Part shown: positions 11,672 through 23,748 of the stretch, piece by piece
Layout: the number at the start of each line of letters is the position of its first letter
Numbering within the stretch: position 1 is the stretch's first letter
From: Lactarius indigo
Lineage: Eukaryota > Basidiomycota > Agaricomycetes > Russulales > Russulaceae
Reading direction: 5' to 3'
Assembly (NCBI GenBank): GCA_025766275.1
Contig: JAFKAC010000126.1
Span: 62,001 to 126,000, forward strand
Length of the DNA: 64,000 bases
Notes under the pieces: generated by a model
Told to the model about the DNA's origin: nothing
Seen by the model: the letters and a program-made list of their open reading frames with translations, nothing else
Databases searched by the model: none
Position numbers and translations under genes: made by a program

Positions 11672-13906
11672 TTAGTCTTCAAGGTCTTCAAAGTCAAGTG
11701 CCGCAATTGGCACACTGGAGCCAGCACCAACATCGACAGCAACGCTATCACAGTCGCTTACTCAGTACCATGTTAGGATAGAGAAAGACGAACTCACCTT
11801 GCCTGGGTATAAATTTCACTCATCATGGCACGGAACGCACCACTGCGTCTCTCCTTGATTTGACGCAGCGTGTTGATATGGCCGTTGTAAACATCCAAGT
11901 ACGCAGAGGCTGAAAACTCTGTAACTTGCTGCTCACCCGTACGCCACTCATATAAAGTAGCATAGAGCTAAAAGATTTGGTTAGCTTACTCATGTGCGTA
12001 CTGCAGAAAGAACTCACCGCCGTCACAACCAAAGCGACCATTGGGATTGGAACCTCACGCCGGTTTTCCCGATCACTACTCTCAGTGTATGCAAAGAAAT
12101 GGGGAAAACACGCCGCAAAGGACGTGTTTCCCCCAGTGAAATACAGATCCCGGATCACTGTGATGATCCGATCATTTCGATATGGCCGCGTTCGCCTCTC
12201 AAGTCTGCGATTCACCCTAGGCTGACTGGATGTTAGCTGGAATCAGATTGAAGGACCAAACTCACCAGTCCCATCGTCGGAAAGGTGTAGTTGTAGTTGG
12301 AGAGTTGATGACGGACACTTTCGATGATCTCCTCACGCGACGCCATAGCCAAAAAGATCGGCAATGTAATGGCATTGCACCGCTCTCTAACCTCAGCCCT
12401 GAAAAGGGAAATGCGAGCGCGTGGCTTCAAGCAGTGAGGGTGAAGTCGTCGCTGGTAACAAGACACATCACCACTTACCAAAGGTACGATCCTCACCAAG
12501 TACTCATCATCTTCCATAAGTCGCTTATGGAGCATTGATGCTACCGGGCCATACGAATAGGCAGCAGTAATAAGGGCGTCACGAATAAAGGTGAAAGCAC
12601 GAGCCAGGTTGGGAAATGCGTCATTGAACATCATTGCTGCCCGGACATTTTCAATGGCTTCTTGAATGACAGCGCGCACCAGGGGACACTGTGCAGTGAG
12701 CATGAGTCTGGTTGAACCTGGAGCAAAGGAAAGGTCGGTGTTCGAGGGCCACGTGAACTCGGACACAGTCGTAGCGCTGTCCTGGACCTGGCGAACACTC
12801 GGCGGAACTATGATTGCTATTATAAAGACGTGTCAGAAAGATAAAAGATATGACAAGAGTACTCACCTGATGTCGATGTGCGCGACACCGATGTGCGCGA
12901 CACCGATGTGTGAGATACCGATATGCGCGGCACCGATGGAGGTGACGGCGATGTGGATTCAGGTGACACGGATGACGGCGCTGTCGACAGAGTGGCACCA
13001 TGCCCGATTGACGTGTCAGCGGTCAAAGCCCGGGGGGGCCTGGCCCGAGTGTACCTACCAATGGCCACGGAGGCACTTGTGGCCCCCGAACCTCGCCAGG
13101 TGGGTCTCTACAAGAGTGGTTAGGAATAGACAATTCTAAGCGGGGCCGCAAACCCACCTCGTTTGCTGTCGCCCCGGAGGGTCCAGCACGCTGTCCTTGG
13201 GTGCGATCTACCGAAGAGTCATCGATCCAGTCGTCTTCATTTTCAGACTGGGGTTCATCGGCGTTGGGATCCACGGGAGTATTGAGAGTATCAGTGGTGA
13301 GTTGGGAAATAGATGCGAGACCGTAGTAGCCAGGGTAGAAAGACGTCGCTGAAAAAAAAAAACCGAGGCAAATAATCAACAAACAAACAAAAACAAAAAC
13401 AAAAACAAATTGTAAGCAGTCATCTTACTTCGGCGTAACGTGGGTTGCTTTCCCTTACCCTCATTACCCTCACTCTCGGAGGCTCTCTCAGGCTCGGCTT
13501 GCGCATCCTCATCTGTCAATCTGAGCTGCATCGGGCAACTATTGGCTGGACCTTTGGACAATCGGTAAGTAGATTAATCCTGATCTATGCGACTCTTACT
13601 TACCCTTGCCCTTGTCGGTATCTCGTGCCCTTTTGGGAGGGCTGGGCCTGGACTTCTGAAGTGGTAGGGACGTCGGGGTCGTCATGAGGGGAGGTGCGTT
13701 TCCCATTTCCTGATGATAGTGTGAGTTATGTCTGACTTCGAGGTTTCGGACATACCATTTAGGTCACTTTGAAGTTGGGTCAAGTTGTCGACCCCTTGAC
13801 TACCGAAGGCATTCGCTTGGGTCGATGTAGTTTCACTTGTAGCACCTTCCAATAAAGCTTGATTTTTCTGTGACCCCCTCATTGATTGACGTGTGCGACG
13901 TGCCAT
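11672..13906 (-). CDS. DUF6532-type protein encoded by Plavaka-2
   Basis: A spliced minus-strand gene from ATG 13906 to TAA 11672-11674. The N-terminal third is low complexity (Ser, Gln, Glu and Asp rich). A short tandem SVSRT peptide repeat at about 12870-12930 comes from a 15-bp DNA repeat. The C-terminal part is ordered: LMLTAQCPLVRAVIQEAIENV, YSYGPVASMLHKRLMEDDEY, RAEVRERCNAITLPIF, then FAYTESSDRENRREVPIPMVAL and YLDVYNGHINTLRQIKERRSGAFRAM. The last block aligns by eye with IATLKEIQEKNSPAYRRLM in the Plavaka-1 protein, and I assign both to DUF6532. Clear introns include those at about 12445-12480 and 12225-12265. The role in transposition is unknown. I did not verify every exon join in the N-terminal region. 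Confidence 0.6.
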
Positions 13907-15096
13907 CAAGAATCGATTGAGACGGATAAAAGATGTTGAAAAGAATGGACGAAATGTGTAGAGCGAACAGGGAATGACAGGAATGGGGGCGCGTATAACC
14001 TAAAATGAGTGTGCGTGTTGATGCAGATGGCCTATGTGCGGGTGTCCTTGGCTTAGACCGGTTCTGTGAAGATCACACAAGAGTGAGACGATGCGAGTAA
14101 AAACGATGTCCTTTATTGAGTAAAGTCTACGCCTTATATACCTCGAGCGGCAGTAAGTAAGAGCGGTGTGGTTGAAAACACCAAGTTGAATTACGAGAGG
14201 GAGGGTAGCGCGAGTGGAAGGAAGTAAGGAAGGTGAGGGTCGATAGCGACAGAGTCCGAGAGTCAGAGGGGTGATGATATCGTACGTGAGCAGATCCCGC
14301 AGTTAGCGGTGTTGAACTAAGCCCAGCACAGTGATGAAACAGGGTATGTAGGTAGCGAAAAGTAAAGTATACGGCATGTATCTTGGTTGTAGTCCGATAG
14401 GAATTCGAGAAGGAGCGAGATGTAGCCATAAAGGCGGTACAAGTTGGTATCGACGAGGCCGGCCAGTGGAGGTGACATGAGTTGGTCACAATGGAGTGCA
14501 CTGAGAGACGATGAGAGTAAGATTCTGAGATCTGAAAAAAGGGAAGTTGGGCGTACCTTTGTCCGAAACAAAGAGCATAGCTCCTGGGCCGATCAACGGC
14601 CGAAGGTGTATGCATTCACAATATTACAGGGCCGGGAAAAGGTGAGGTATAGGAAGGCTCGCAACGCGGGGAAGGGAAGAGAATGAGTTTCGAGGCGAGA
14701 CCCTTGATGACGCTTTGGGCGAGTCGCCTTCGGGAATGGTGTGGGTGGACGAGGAGGGCCGTCAGCGTCGGAGTAGTTGGGCATTTTGGCGAAGGGGAAG
14801 GAACGACTGGGGTTGAGACGAGATGATGGGGGAAGGAAAGAAAGAAAGATGTACATCCAGGCGAGCGATGGGAATTTTTGATGAGACGCGACGACCGCAG
14901 ATCTTTCCTAGAAAGAGAGCCGAGTCACGTGTCAGACCAAAAAACCCTGAAACGACCAAGAGTTTTCGTCATTTTTTTTTTTTTTAAATCAGTTTTCGTC
15001 ATTTCACTCACAAGGGCCGCAAGGGCCGCAGGCGCCTTTACAATTCGGATCGGCTCATCGCTGACTCATCACATTCATTTTCCTTTGTCTCCCACC
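13907..15096. other. Divergent intergenic region of Plavaka-2
   Basis: About 1.2 kb between the DUF6532 and transposase starts, much longer than the 185 bases in Plavaka-1. It has a minus-strand open frame starting at about 14784 (MPNYSDADGPPRPPTPFP...), basic and proline-rich, which I do not recognise and cannot support as a gene. A T-tract occurs at about 14972-14985. Two copies of a CAAGGGCCGCA word precede the transposase start. Confidence 0.4.
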
Positions 15097-18079
15097 ATGA
15101 GCACTTCGTTTGTCCGCTGTACTGGCTGCGATAAATTTTTTACTCCTCAAGGTCATTCTCAACACGTCACCAGGACTCGGCAAGTGGGATGTCGTATTAT
15201 GGAACAATTGGGGCCTCAACGGGTGGCATCTCGATTAGACCCTCACGCCGCGTCTTCGGTGGTGCCAAACCACGTTTCAAGGTCATGCGACCCCACTAGT
15301 TCAAGACTTGGTAGTGGATACCATTCAGAACGTGAAGTTCTTTCGGTTGATGAGACTGGCTTGGCAACACATGAGGCTACTGGCGCCGTGATACCAGGTG
15401 AAGGTAAGATCTCCGCTTTGCCACGAGTCGCATTAATGGCGACATACTAGATGGCGACGAAATTGTGCCAGAGGATCTGGCTGACGCAGAGGATACTGAC
15501 ACGTTCGACATTTTAGCTACAGACGTCAACTTCTCGTCTCTGGCCAGTCCAAATCTGGAACCTCCCGATGCGACCCTGTCGTCAGCACCACCTCTGGAAG
15601 GCCACCTCGTGACTGGAACGGAGCCGTCCCATCCAGGTGTGTTGGTTATCGATCGCTTTCCTCACGGTTCTCCAGGAGCATCACTTCCTAGTATGACTCA
15701 AGGGCCGTCCATGCACGAGGCAATGCGCAATGCGCTTGGAGACGCGACTGTGGGCGCCATTTCGATCTCAGTGCGACTGGGAGGTCGCGTGTTGGGCCAA
15801 GATGCATGGGCCGTCTTCTTCAGCGGTAACGGAATTACTCGCAATTCCTGAGGTGCGGTACTTTTTACACAATTTTCTGTCGCACAACTGAGTATATTAA
15901 GGTTGTCGAAAGGCTCGGTTTGTCGTACAGCACCAGCAATGAGCTGAACAGCATCATCGACAAGTTGCCAGGCCCTCCCCCCTTCAAGAGCGACGTCCTC
16001 GAAGTAGGTGGGGAACACCTACAATTCCACTATCGCGACATCATCTTTTGTATCCAAGCACTTCTCGCGAAGCCCGAGTTCGCACGAGACCTTGTATTTG
16101 CCCCTGAGCGACACTATGCCGACGCTGAGCGGACATGTCGGGTCTACAGTGAGATGCATACCAGGGGACTGGTGGTGGTCCGTACAGGTGCGTGGCTGAG
16201 CCTTTGTTGAATGCAGGTACTCACTCATGTTCTAGACCTCTCTCGAATCGATTCAGCCCGGCGCGACAGTAGTCCCTGTCATAATTTCCTCTGACAAGAC
16301 ACAACTTACGCTCTTCCGCTGGGAAGAGCGCGTATCCGATTTACCTCACAATTGGAAATATACCCAAGGACATCCTGCCGAAAACCATCTAGGGGAGCCC
16401 AAATGCTGATTGGTTACATCCCATCAACGCGACTAGAAGGTATGGGGAACAAGGCAGCCCGGCGCCGTGCTCTCGCGAACTTGTTTCACTCGTGCATGGA
16501 CAAGGTATTGAGCCTGATTCATTCGTATGGAGAGAAGGGCCTTGAGATGATGAGCGGTGATGGCACCTGGCGGCGGTGCCATCCCATCTTTGCTACCTTC
16601 GTTGGCGACTACCCCGAGCAGACACTAGTGACGTGTACTTACAATGGCCTGCTGTCCCAAGTGTATCGCCCCTCGTCATCGACTTGGCGAGTTCATTCGA
16701 TTCCCAGCCCGAGACCTCACAAAAGCGTTTGACACGTTTCTTTTGGCGGAGGAAAATACATCTACTTTTCACGTGTCTTGTCGTGAAGCTGGTCTCAAGC
16801 CTATATACCACCCATTTTGGCAACACCTCCCGCTCGCAAACATCTATCTTTCGATCACTCCAGACGTGCTTCACCAGTTACTCCAGGGTGTCTTGAAGCA
16901 CCTCGTATCGTGGCTCACCAGTTCAGTTGTGTTCGGCGCAAGGGAGATCGACGCGCGGTGCCGATGCTTACCACCGAACCATCACATCACACTCTTCCCA
17001 AAGGGCATTACCGGTCTCTCACAGTGTTTCAGGGAAAGAGCACAAAGCGATGTGCCGAATTCTGATTGGCCTCGTTGTTGACACTTCTCTTCCAGGCGGG
17101 CTGGTGCCGTCGCGTGTGGTCAGAGCCACCCGCGCACTCCTCGACTTTATTTATCTCGCGCAGTTTCCGTCCCATACAACACAGACGCTCCAGCGCCTTG
17201 AGGACTCCCTCGCAACCTTCCATCGAAATAAAGACGTCTTTGTTGACATTGGCGTACGCGAGAATTTCAACCTACCCAAACTCCATAGTCTCCTGCATTA
17301 TGGCTATTCTATCACGTTATTTGGCACTACTGACAACTACAACACTGAGCAGACGGAGCGCCTACACATCGATTTCACCAAAGACGCGTACCGTGCAACA
17401 AATCGAAAAGATGAATACCCTCAGATGACAGCATGGGTGGAACGCCGCGAGAAGGTACAGGCCCACATAACGTACGTTGAGTGGCGGCAGCGAAACCATA
17501 TCACACCCGTTGGGCATCTACAAAGCCGTCGTTTTCTCAAGATGGCACAACATCCGACCGTCAAGGCTGTGTCATTTGAAGAACTCGCTGAAAGATACGG
17601 CGCCACGGATTTCCAGGACTGTCTCGCTGACTTCGTCGCTCAGCTTAACCACCCCGGGGCTTCGGCGGCAGTGCTACGCGCTCGAGCTGCTGACACTCTG
17701 CTACTGTTCCGAACAGTTCCGGTATTTCACAGAATCAAATTCACGTCAAGTGGCAGCTCTGGCAACTCTGAAGTTGTCGATAGCGTGGTTGTTCGACCGG
17801 AGCAAAACGATGCACGCGGGCGCACCATACCATCACGGTTTGACACTATACTTGTTCGCGGTAGACACGAAGACGTCATGCACGGAAATCACGGTGAGTT
17901 TCAACCCGAATTCGATCGTTGCATGCACCTAATCATTCTCAGGTAACCGGATTGCGCAAGTTCGCGTAGTCTTCCAACTCCCTGACAAGGTCATCCCCAA
18001 CTTATTTCCGTCATCTGACACCACCGTTCCATCGTATCTCGCTTACGTGGAATGGTTTTCTCCGCTGTCAGCTACACCA

Positions 18080-18728
18080 TGCTGAAATGCGCTGTGAGCC
18101 CGACTTGCGGGGGAGCGTCCGGCACCGGGATCCTGTCAGGACCGCACCGGGCCGATGGCCCGGGGGAGTCGTCTCGCCTCAGCGCGAGCGATCCTCAACA
18201 CTAATTTTTGGACTACGGCCTTCGGCCGTTACTATACTAGTCTGGTTCAACTTCGTATTAATCAGTATTGTTGTTAGGATACGTTCTCGGATCAAGCGCG
18301 AGCACGCCGAGCCCGACGTCACAAGGGCCGCGGCCACATGCCTTATCAACTCGCAATCTCAATTCCTTCGTCCCACGTTCAGTTTCAGCTTCGGTCTTCG
18401 TTTCTGTATGATCTCATGATGAGTAGTTATGACTTTTTGCCTCAATTGAGAGGCTCTACGATATACTTACCTTACGACGCGCTCACACATGTTTGATGGC
18501 CTGTGATTACTTACGACTCGTATTTACAAATAAACAGAAAACCCAGTAGTATAAAGTGTATGGATTCAGACTGGAATGTACTATCAATTTGTTGTTCTCG
18601 AAATCCCTCCGTCTGTTTATTCGCGCTCAATCTCTCTCTCTCGCAAACGCTCGACTTGTTCTATTTCTGTGGCTCTCGGCGCGCGCACTCACGTGCAACG
18701 CGTTACATAATCGCGCTACTTTAGCACA
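18080..18728 (+). repeat. 5' LTR of the copia element
   Basis: 649 bases, TGCTGAAATG...TTTAGCACA. Contains a possible TATA box (AGTATAAAG at about 18548). I found no mismatch to the 3' LTR when comparing line by line. Confidence 0.9.
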
Positions 18729-18729
18729 A

Positions 18730-18744
18730 GGTTATGGGCCCTGC
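18730..18744 (+). promoter_or_regulatory. Primer-binding site, internal initiator tRNA-Met type
   Basis: GGTTATGGGCCCTGC directly follows the LTR. Its reverse complement contains CCATAACC, the CAU anticodon region of an initiator tRNA-Met, as in Drosophila copia, where a cleaved tRNA half primes from inside the molecule. The assignment is by resemblance. Confidence 0.6.
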
Positions 18745-18832
18745 GCCCTGCGCCTAGAGACCCAGTACGAGATTGAATCATAAATTATCTACGCTTACCT
18801 GCTATTATCCTTTCATTTCGACATCTTCCGAT

Positions 18833-21800
18833 ATGAGCGACGAACCCCGTGTTAATGTGCCGAAGTTAGCGGCGGATGGATCAAATTGGGTCGTCTACCG
18901 AGACCGCATGATCTGGGCGATGGAATCGCGAACATTATCCGACCATTTAACTAATGACTCTATACCCGCAGCCTACTCGGCAGCTGGTACTATTAATGGA
19001 ATAACCGCGCCGGCCCGATGGGCGCACGGAGAAGCTACTGTCAAGTAGGCTATCGCTGCCTCAGTACCGGACTCTATTTTCAATCGCATCAAGAACAGCG
19101 CTCGTGCAAAGGATGTGTGGGACGCACTCAAAGCTTTGTTTGAAGGAAGGACGCAAATGATCGTTGTGGACCTACGCCGGCAGCTTCAATCGTTGAAGTG
19201 CGGGGAGGATGACAACGTATGCACGCACCTTGATTACATCGCTAATCTACGCGAGCAATTAGCCGCGATGGGAAAGACAATTCCGGATGAAGAATATGCT
19301 TCAATTTTGCTCGGCTCCCTCCCCACATCTTACAACACGACAACCTCGGCTATGTCCACTACAGCCGCTCTTACCGGCACTTCGCTTACCCCAACTACAG
19401 TCATTCGGCTAGTCACAGATGAATATGACAGGCGCGTTCTCAAAGCTGGGAAGAAAGATCCTCAAGATGAAGCACTAGGAGCCCAAGCAAATCAGAAGGG
19501 CAAAGGCAAATCCAAGAAGGACATCGAATGCTTCAATTGCAAGAAACGCGGCCACATTAGAGCCAATTGTTGGGCTAAAGGAGGGGGCAAGGAAGGGCAG
19601 GGGCCGAAGAAGAAGAGCCAAGAAGGTACCGCCGCGGCGGACCAGCAATCACAGCCGGACATAGAAGCATGGGCTGCGATCAAAGAATTTCAAGATCAAG
19701 ATTCGGCTAGCTACGCGTGCAAGCCTAGGGCCGAGAACGAACTCTACGATTCCGGCGCCTCCTGTCACATGTCCCCTTATCGACACCAATTCACTTCTTA
19801 TCGCCCAATCGACCCTCGTCCCATTATGGCAGCTGATAAGCGCCTATTCTTCGCGACTGGTATTGGAGATCTGCGTATCCGGGTGCCAAATGGCGAGTCG
19901 TTCACTCCTGTTATCCTTCGTGACACTCTGCATGCCCCGGAAATGGCTCTCACAGTGGTTTCCATAAGCCGCATCACTAAAGCGGGCTTTGCGGTGTCTT
20001 TCGAAGGGAACGTTTGCAAGATCGCAAATTCTCAGGGGAAGATCGTGGGGAAGATCCCATCAAATCACAACGGCCTTTACCGAGTTGAGCACGTGTGCGG
20101 CGCAAGCTCGGCGGATGAAGTAATCGATATCCGCACGTTGCACCGTCGACTTGGACACGTTGCTGCGGACTCTATCCGCACTCTCGTGCGTTCTCAAGCA
20201 ATACTAGGGATCTCGCTCATCGACGATGGGCAACAAATCTACTGCGAATCTTGTGAATATGCTAAGGCGACTAGGAAGGCAATCAAGAAGGAACGCGAGG
20301 CCGCGCCAGCAAGTACCTTTGGAGAAGAGATACACTCTGATGTCTGGGGACCGTCGCCGCTCAACACTATTGGAGGACGACGTTACTATATCACTTTTAC
20401 AGACGATTATTCGCGCTATACTGAGATCAAGCTCTTGCGCACCAAAGACGAAGCTCTTCAAGCTTACAAAGATTTTGCGGCCTGGGCTGAGACTCAACGT
20501 GGCGCGAAAATCAAGAAGCTTCGCTCAGATCGCGGAGGCGAATACACCGGTGCAGATTTCGACCGTTTTCTCAAGGAGCAAGGCACTGAGCGCCGGCTAA
20601 CCACCCACGATACCCCCCAGCATAACGGGGTGGCCGAGTCCTTGAACCGGCGTCTCTTGGAGCGCGTGCGCGCTGTCCTGCACCACAGCAGTCTCCCCAA
20701 AAGTCTATGGGGGGAAGCTGTCCGCTATGCAACCTGGCTCAAGAATCGCACGTCTACGCGAGCTCTGGGCAACATGACACCGTACGAACGGCTTTACGGG
20801 CAGAAGCCCAACTTAGCTGGGGTGCCCGAGTGGGGGCAACAAGTGTGGGTTCACACTGACGCGGGCTCGAAATTAGATGCGCGGGCTGCTGAAGGATATT
20901 GGGTGGGGTACGACAAGGACAGTACTCACGCACACAGGATCTATTGGCCGAGCAAGAATTCGGTCTCGGTCGAGCGCAACGTAAGGTTCGCGCCGACTAC
21001 GGTCACTGTTCACACCACTCCACAGCCCGCCGTCACGCCCGGCAAGACCAAGACTACAACGGCACCCCTTCCATCTCTCCCATCTTCTTTTCCTCCTGCC
21101 ATTCCCCCTATTCCGGTGCCCGCTCCACCTCAACCTCAAGACATAGCTTTGCCGCCGTCAGACGATGAAAACAATGAAGAGCAAGACGTTGAAGAACAGC
21201 TGGACCCGGCACCGCCGGGCCAGTATCAGTCAACGCCTGCGGCAGGCAAGAACAAGACCGCGAAATTTCGCGCGTCGGACGGACAACCCAGCTATGCTCA
21301 AGCAACTCGCACTTCAAGCCGCAAGAGCAAGCCGTCCGATTATAAGAAGAGGCTGGAAGCTGGTGAGGGCACGATCGATGGAGGAGATGATGAAGACCTA
21401 GGACCTACCAGGAGGCGAAAGAAAGCCGGAGCAAGAACGGCATTCGCTGACGATTTCGCGGATTTCGGCGCTGACTGTGAATTTGTAGCTGGCGTTACAC
21501 CACTCATTGCAGAAGCAATCAGCGACATGCAAGGCGACCCGGTGACAGTTAACGAGGCGCGATCTCGCCGTGACTGGCCTTTATGGCAGCAGGCGATGGA
21601 TCGCGAGATGAAAACCCTCGAGGATGCAGGCACCTGGGAAACGGTGCCGCGCCCACCTGGAAGAAACATTGTCGGCAGCAAATGGGTTTTCCGCATCAAA
21701 CGCAAGGCGGACGGATCTATCGACAAATACAAGGCGCGCCTCGTAGCGCGAGGTTTCACGCAAGTGTATGGGACCGACTACTTCGAGACGTATTCACCGG

Positions 21801-23224
21801 TCGCGAAGCTCACCACTTTCCGCACCATCCTCGCGCTTGCCGCGCAGCAGGATTGGGACATCGACTCCTTCGACTTCAACGGGGCATACCTCAACGGAGA
21901 ACTCAGTCCAGAGGAGGACATTTACATGCAGAATCCGCCTGGGTACGACGGCGAAGAAGGAACGGTCAAGCATCTCAAGAAATCTCTATACAGACTCAAA
22001 CAAGCTGGGCGAAAGTGGTACGACACACTTAAGCGTACTCTCGCTGACCTCGGCTTCCGCGTCAGTGATGTTGATCCCGGAGTGTTCCACACTCGCATTG
22101 GTGAACACCCGGTCATAATCGCAGTCCACGTTGATGACTGCGCCATCACTAGTAGCTCAAGCGAGGTACTTCAAGAATACAAGAGGCGCATTGATGCACG
22201 CCACTCCATTACTGACCTGGGGCCTATTCACTGGCTCCTGGGCATCAAGATAACAAGAGATCGCGGCGCGCGGACTATCGCATTATCACAGGAGTCTTAC
22301 GTCGATACCATCGTCAAGCGTTTCAATCTAGGCGACGCAAAGCCTATTCATTCCCCCATGATCCCCGGCATCTCATATACCACCAAAGACGCACCCGCGG
22401 ACAAGACCGACGCGGCGCGCATGGCCAAAGTCCCTTATAGGGAGGCCATCGGCAGTCTCATGTACGCATCCGTAGCTACTCGCCCGGATATCTCATTCGC
22501 TGTCTCAACACTTTCTCAATTTCTGGAGAACCCGGGGGAGGCTCATTGGGAGGCAGTCAAGCGCATATTTCGTTATCTCGCTGGAACGCGAGCTCACGCG
22601 CTGACTTACGGGGGAGATCGTCATGCACTCATAGGATACACCGACGCAGACGGCTCCTCACAAGACCATCGGCGAGCCATTTCTGGCTTCGCGTTTCTCA
22701 TCGACGGAGGCGCGATCTCGTGGAGCTCCCGCAAACAGGAGCTCGTCGCGCTGTCCACCGCAGAAGCCGAATACGTTGCAGCAACACACGCAGCAAAGGA
22801 AGGCATATGGCTTCGCCGACTTATCTGCGAACTATTCGCAATAGTCAACTCGCCGACGACACTCTATTGCGACAATCAAGCAGCACTTACGCTTGCGACG
22901 ACGGACAACTTTCACGCGAGGACGAAACACATTGACATACGATATCACTTTATTCGTCACTCGGTCAGCGCTGGGGTCTTCAAACTCATTTATTGTCCTA
23001 CAGACGATATGGTCGCGGACGTTCTTACTAAGGCGCTTCCCGCATGGAAGGTGAAGGGGCACACCATAGCGCTCGGACTGCGCTCGGCTTGCGGGGGAGT
23101 GCTGAAATGCGCTGTGAGCCCGACTTGCGGGGGAGCGTCCGGCACCGGGATCCTGTCAGGACCGCACCGGGCCGATGGCCCGGGGGAGTCGTCTCGCCTC
23201 AGCGCGAGCGATCCTCAACACTAA
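18833..23224 (+). CDS. Copia gag-pol polyprotein with one internal TAG
   Basis: One frame from ATG 18833 to a stop inside the 3' LTR (23222-23224), broken only by TAG at 19046-19048. Both sides are in the same frame (EATVK, stop, AIAASVPD), so CAG-to-TAG is likely. In order: gag; a CCHC knuckle (CFNCKKRGHIRANC, near 19530); protease with DSGASCHMS (near 19750); integrase with an HHCC finger (LHRRLGH, CESC) and the D-D-E core (HSDVWGP, FTDDYSR, SDRGGEYTG); reverse transcriptase with GSKWVFRIK, KARLVARGFTQ and the active-site VHVDDC (near 22130); RNase H with YTDADGSSQD, ALSTAEAEY, YCDNQAAL and TKHIDIRYHF. All catalytic motifs are present. The proteins copy and insert the element. The amber codon would stop gag at about 71 residues unless read through. 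Confidence 0.93.
23091..23099 (+). promoter_or_regulatory. Polypurine tract of the copia element
   Basis: GCGGGGGAG directly abuts the 3' LTR; the G-run is the likely plus-strand primer. The same CTTGCGGGGGAG word occurs again inside the LTR a few bases on. Confidence 0.5.
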
Positions 23225-23748
23225 TTTTTGGACTACGGCCTTCGGCCGTTACTATACTAGTCTGGTTCAACTTCGTATTAATCAGTATTGTTGTTAGGAT
23301 ACGTTCTCGGATCAAGCGCGAGCACGCCGAGCCCGACGTCACAAGGGCCGCGGCCACATGCCTTATCAACTCGCAATCTCAATTCCTTCGTCCCACGTTC
23401 AGTTTCAGCTTCGGTCTTCGTTTCTGTATGATCTCATGATGAGTAGTTATGACTTTTTGCCTCAATTGAGAGGCTCTACGATATACTTACCTTACGACGC
23501 GCTCACACATGTTTGATGGCCTGTGATTACTTACGACTCGTATTTACAAATAAACAGAAAACCCAGTAGTATAAAGTGTATGGATTCAGACTGGAATGTA
23601 CTATCAATTTGTTGTTCTCGAAATCCCTCCGTCTGTTTATTCGCGCTCAATCTCTCTCTCTCGCAAACGCTCGACTTGTTCTATTTCTGTGGCTCTCGGC
23701 GCGCGCACTCACGTGCAACGCGTTACATAATCGCGCTACTTTAGCACA
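23100..23748 (+). repeat. 3' LTR of the copia element
   Basis: 649 bases, identical by eye to the 5' LTR; it supplies the stop codon of gag-pol. Followed by the ACACCA target duplication. Confidence 0.9.

Larger units (their letters stand above)
18080..23748 (+). mobile_element. Ty1/copia LTR retrotransposon nested in Plavaka-2
   Basis: Two direct LTRs of 649 bases (18080-18728 and 23100-23748) start TG and end CA. The target site ACACCA is present at 18074-18079 and 23749-23754 (6 bases; if the LTR is taken one base longer it is the usual 5). A primer-binding site, one gag-pol frame and a purine tract lie between. Enzyme order (protease, integrase, reverse transcriptase, RNase H) is that of Ty1/copia. 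By eye the two LTRs show no difference, so insertion is recent and is the youngest dated event in the window. An amber codon interrupts gag. Confidence 0.95.

Noticed and set aside
12868..12945. CRISPR-like or regulatory direct repeats
   Set aside because: The units are contiguous 15-mers without spacers, in an exon; the organism is a eukaryote.
18087..18783. Open frames inside the copia LTRs (repeated at 23523-23770)
   Set aside because: They are identical because the LTRs are identical; composition is random and there is no start context.
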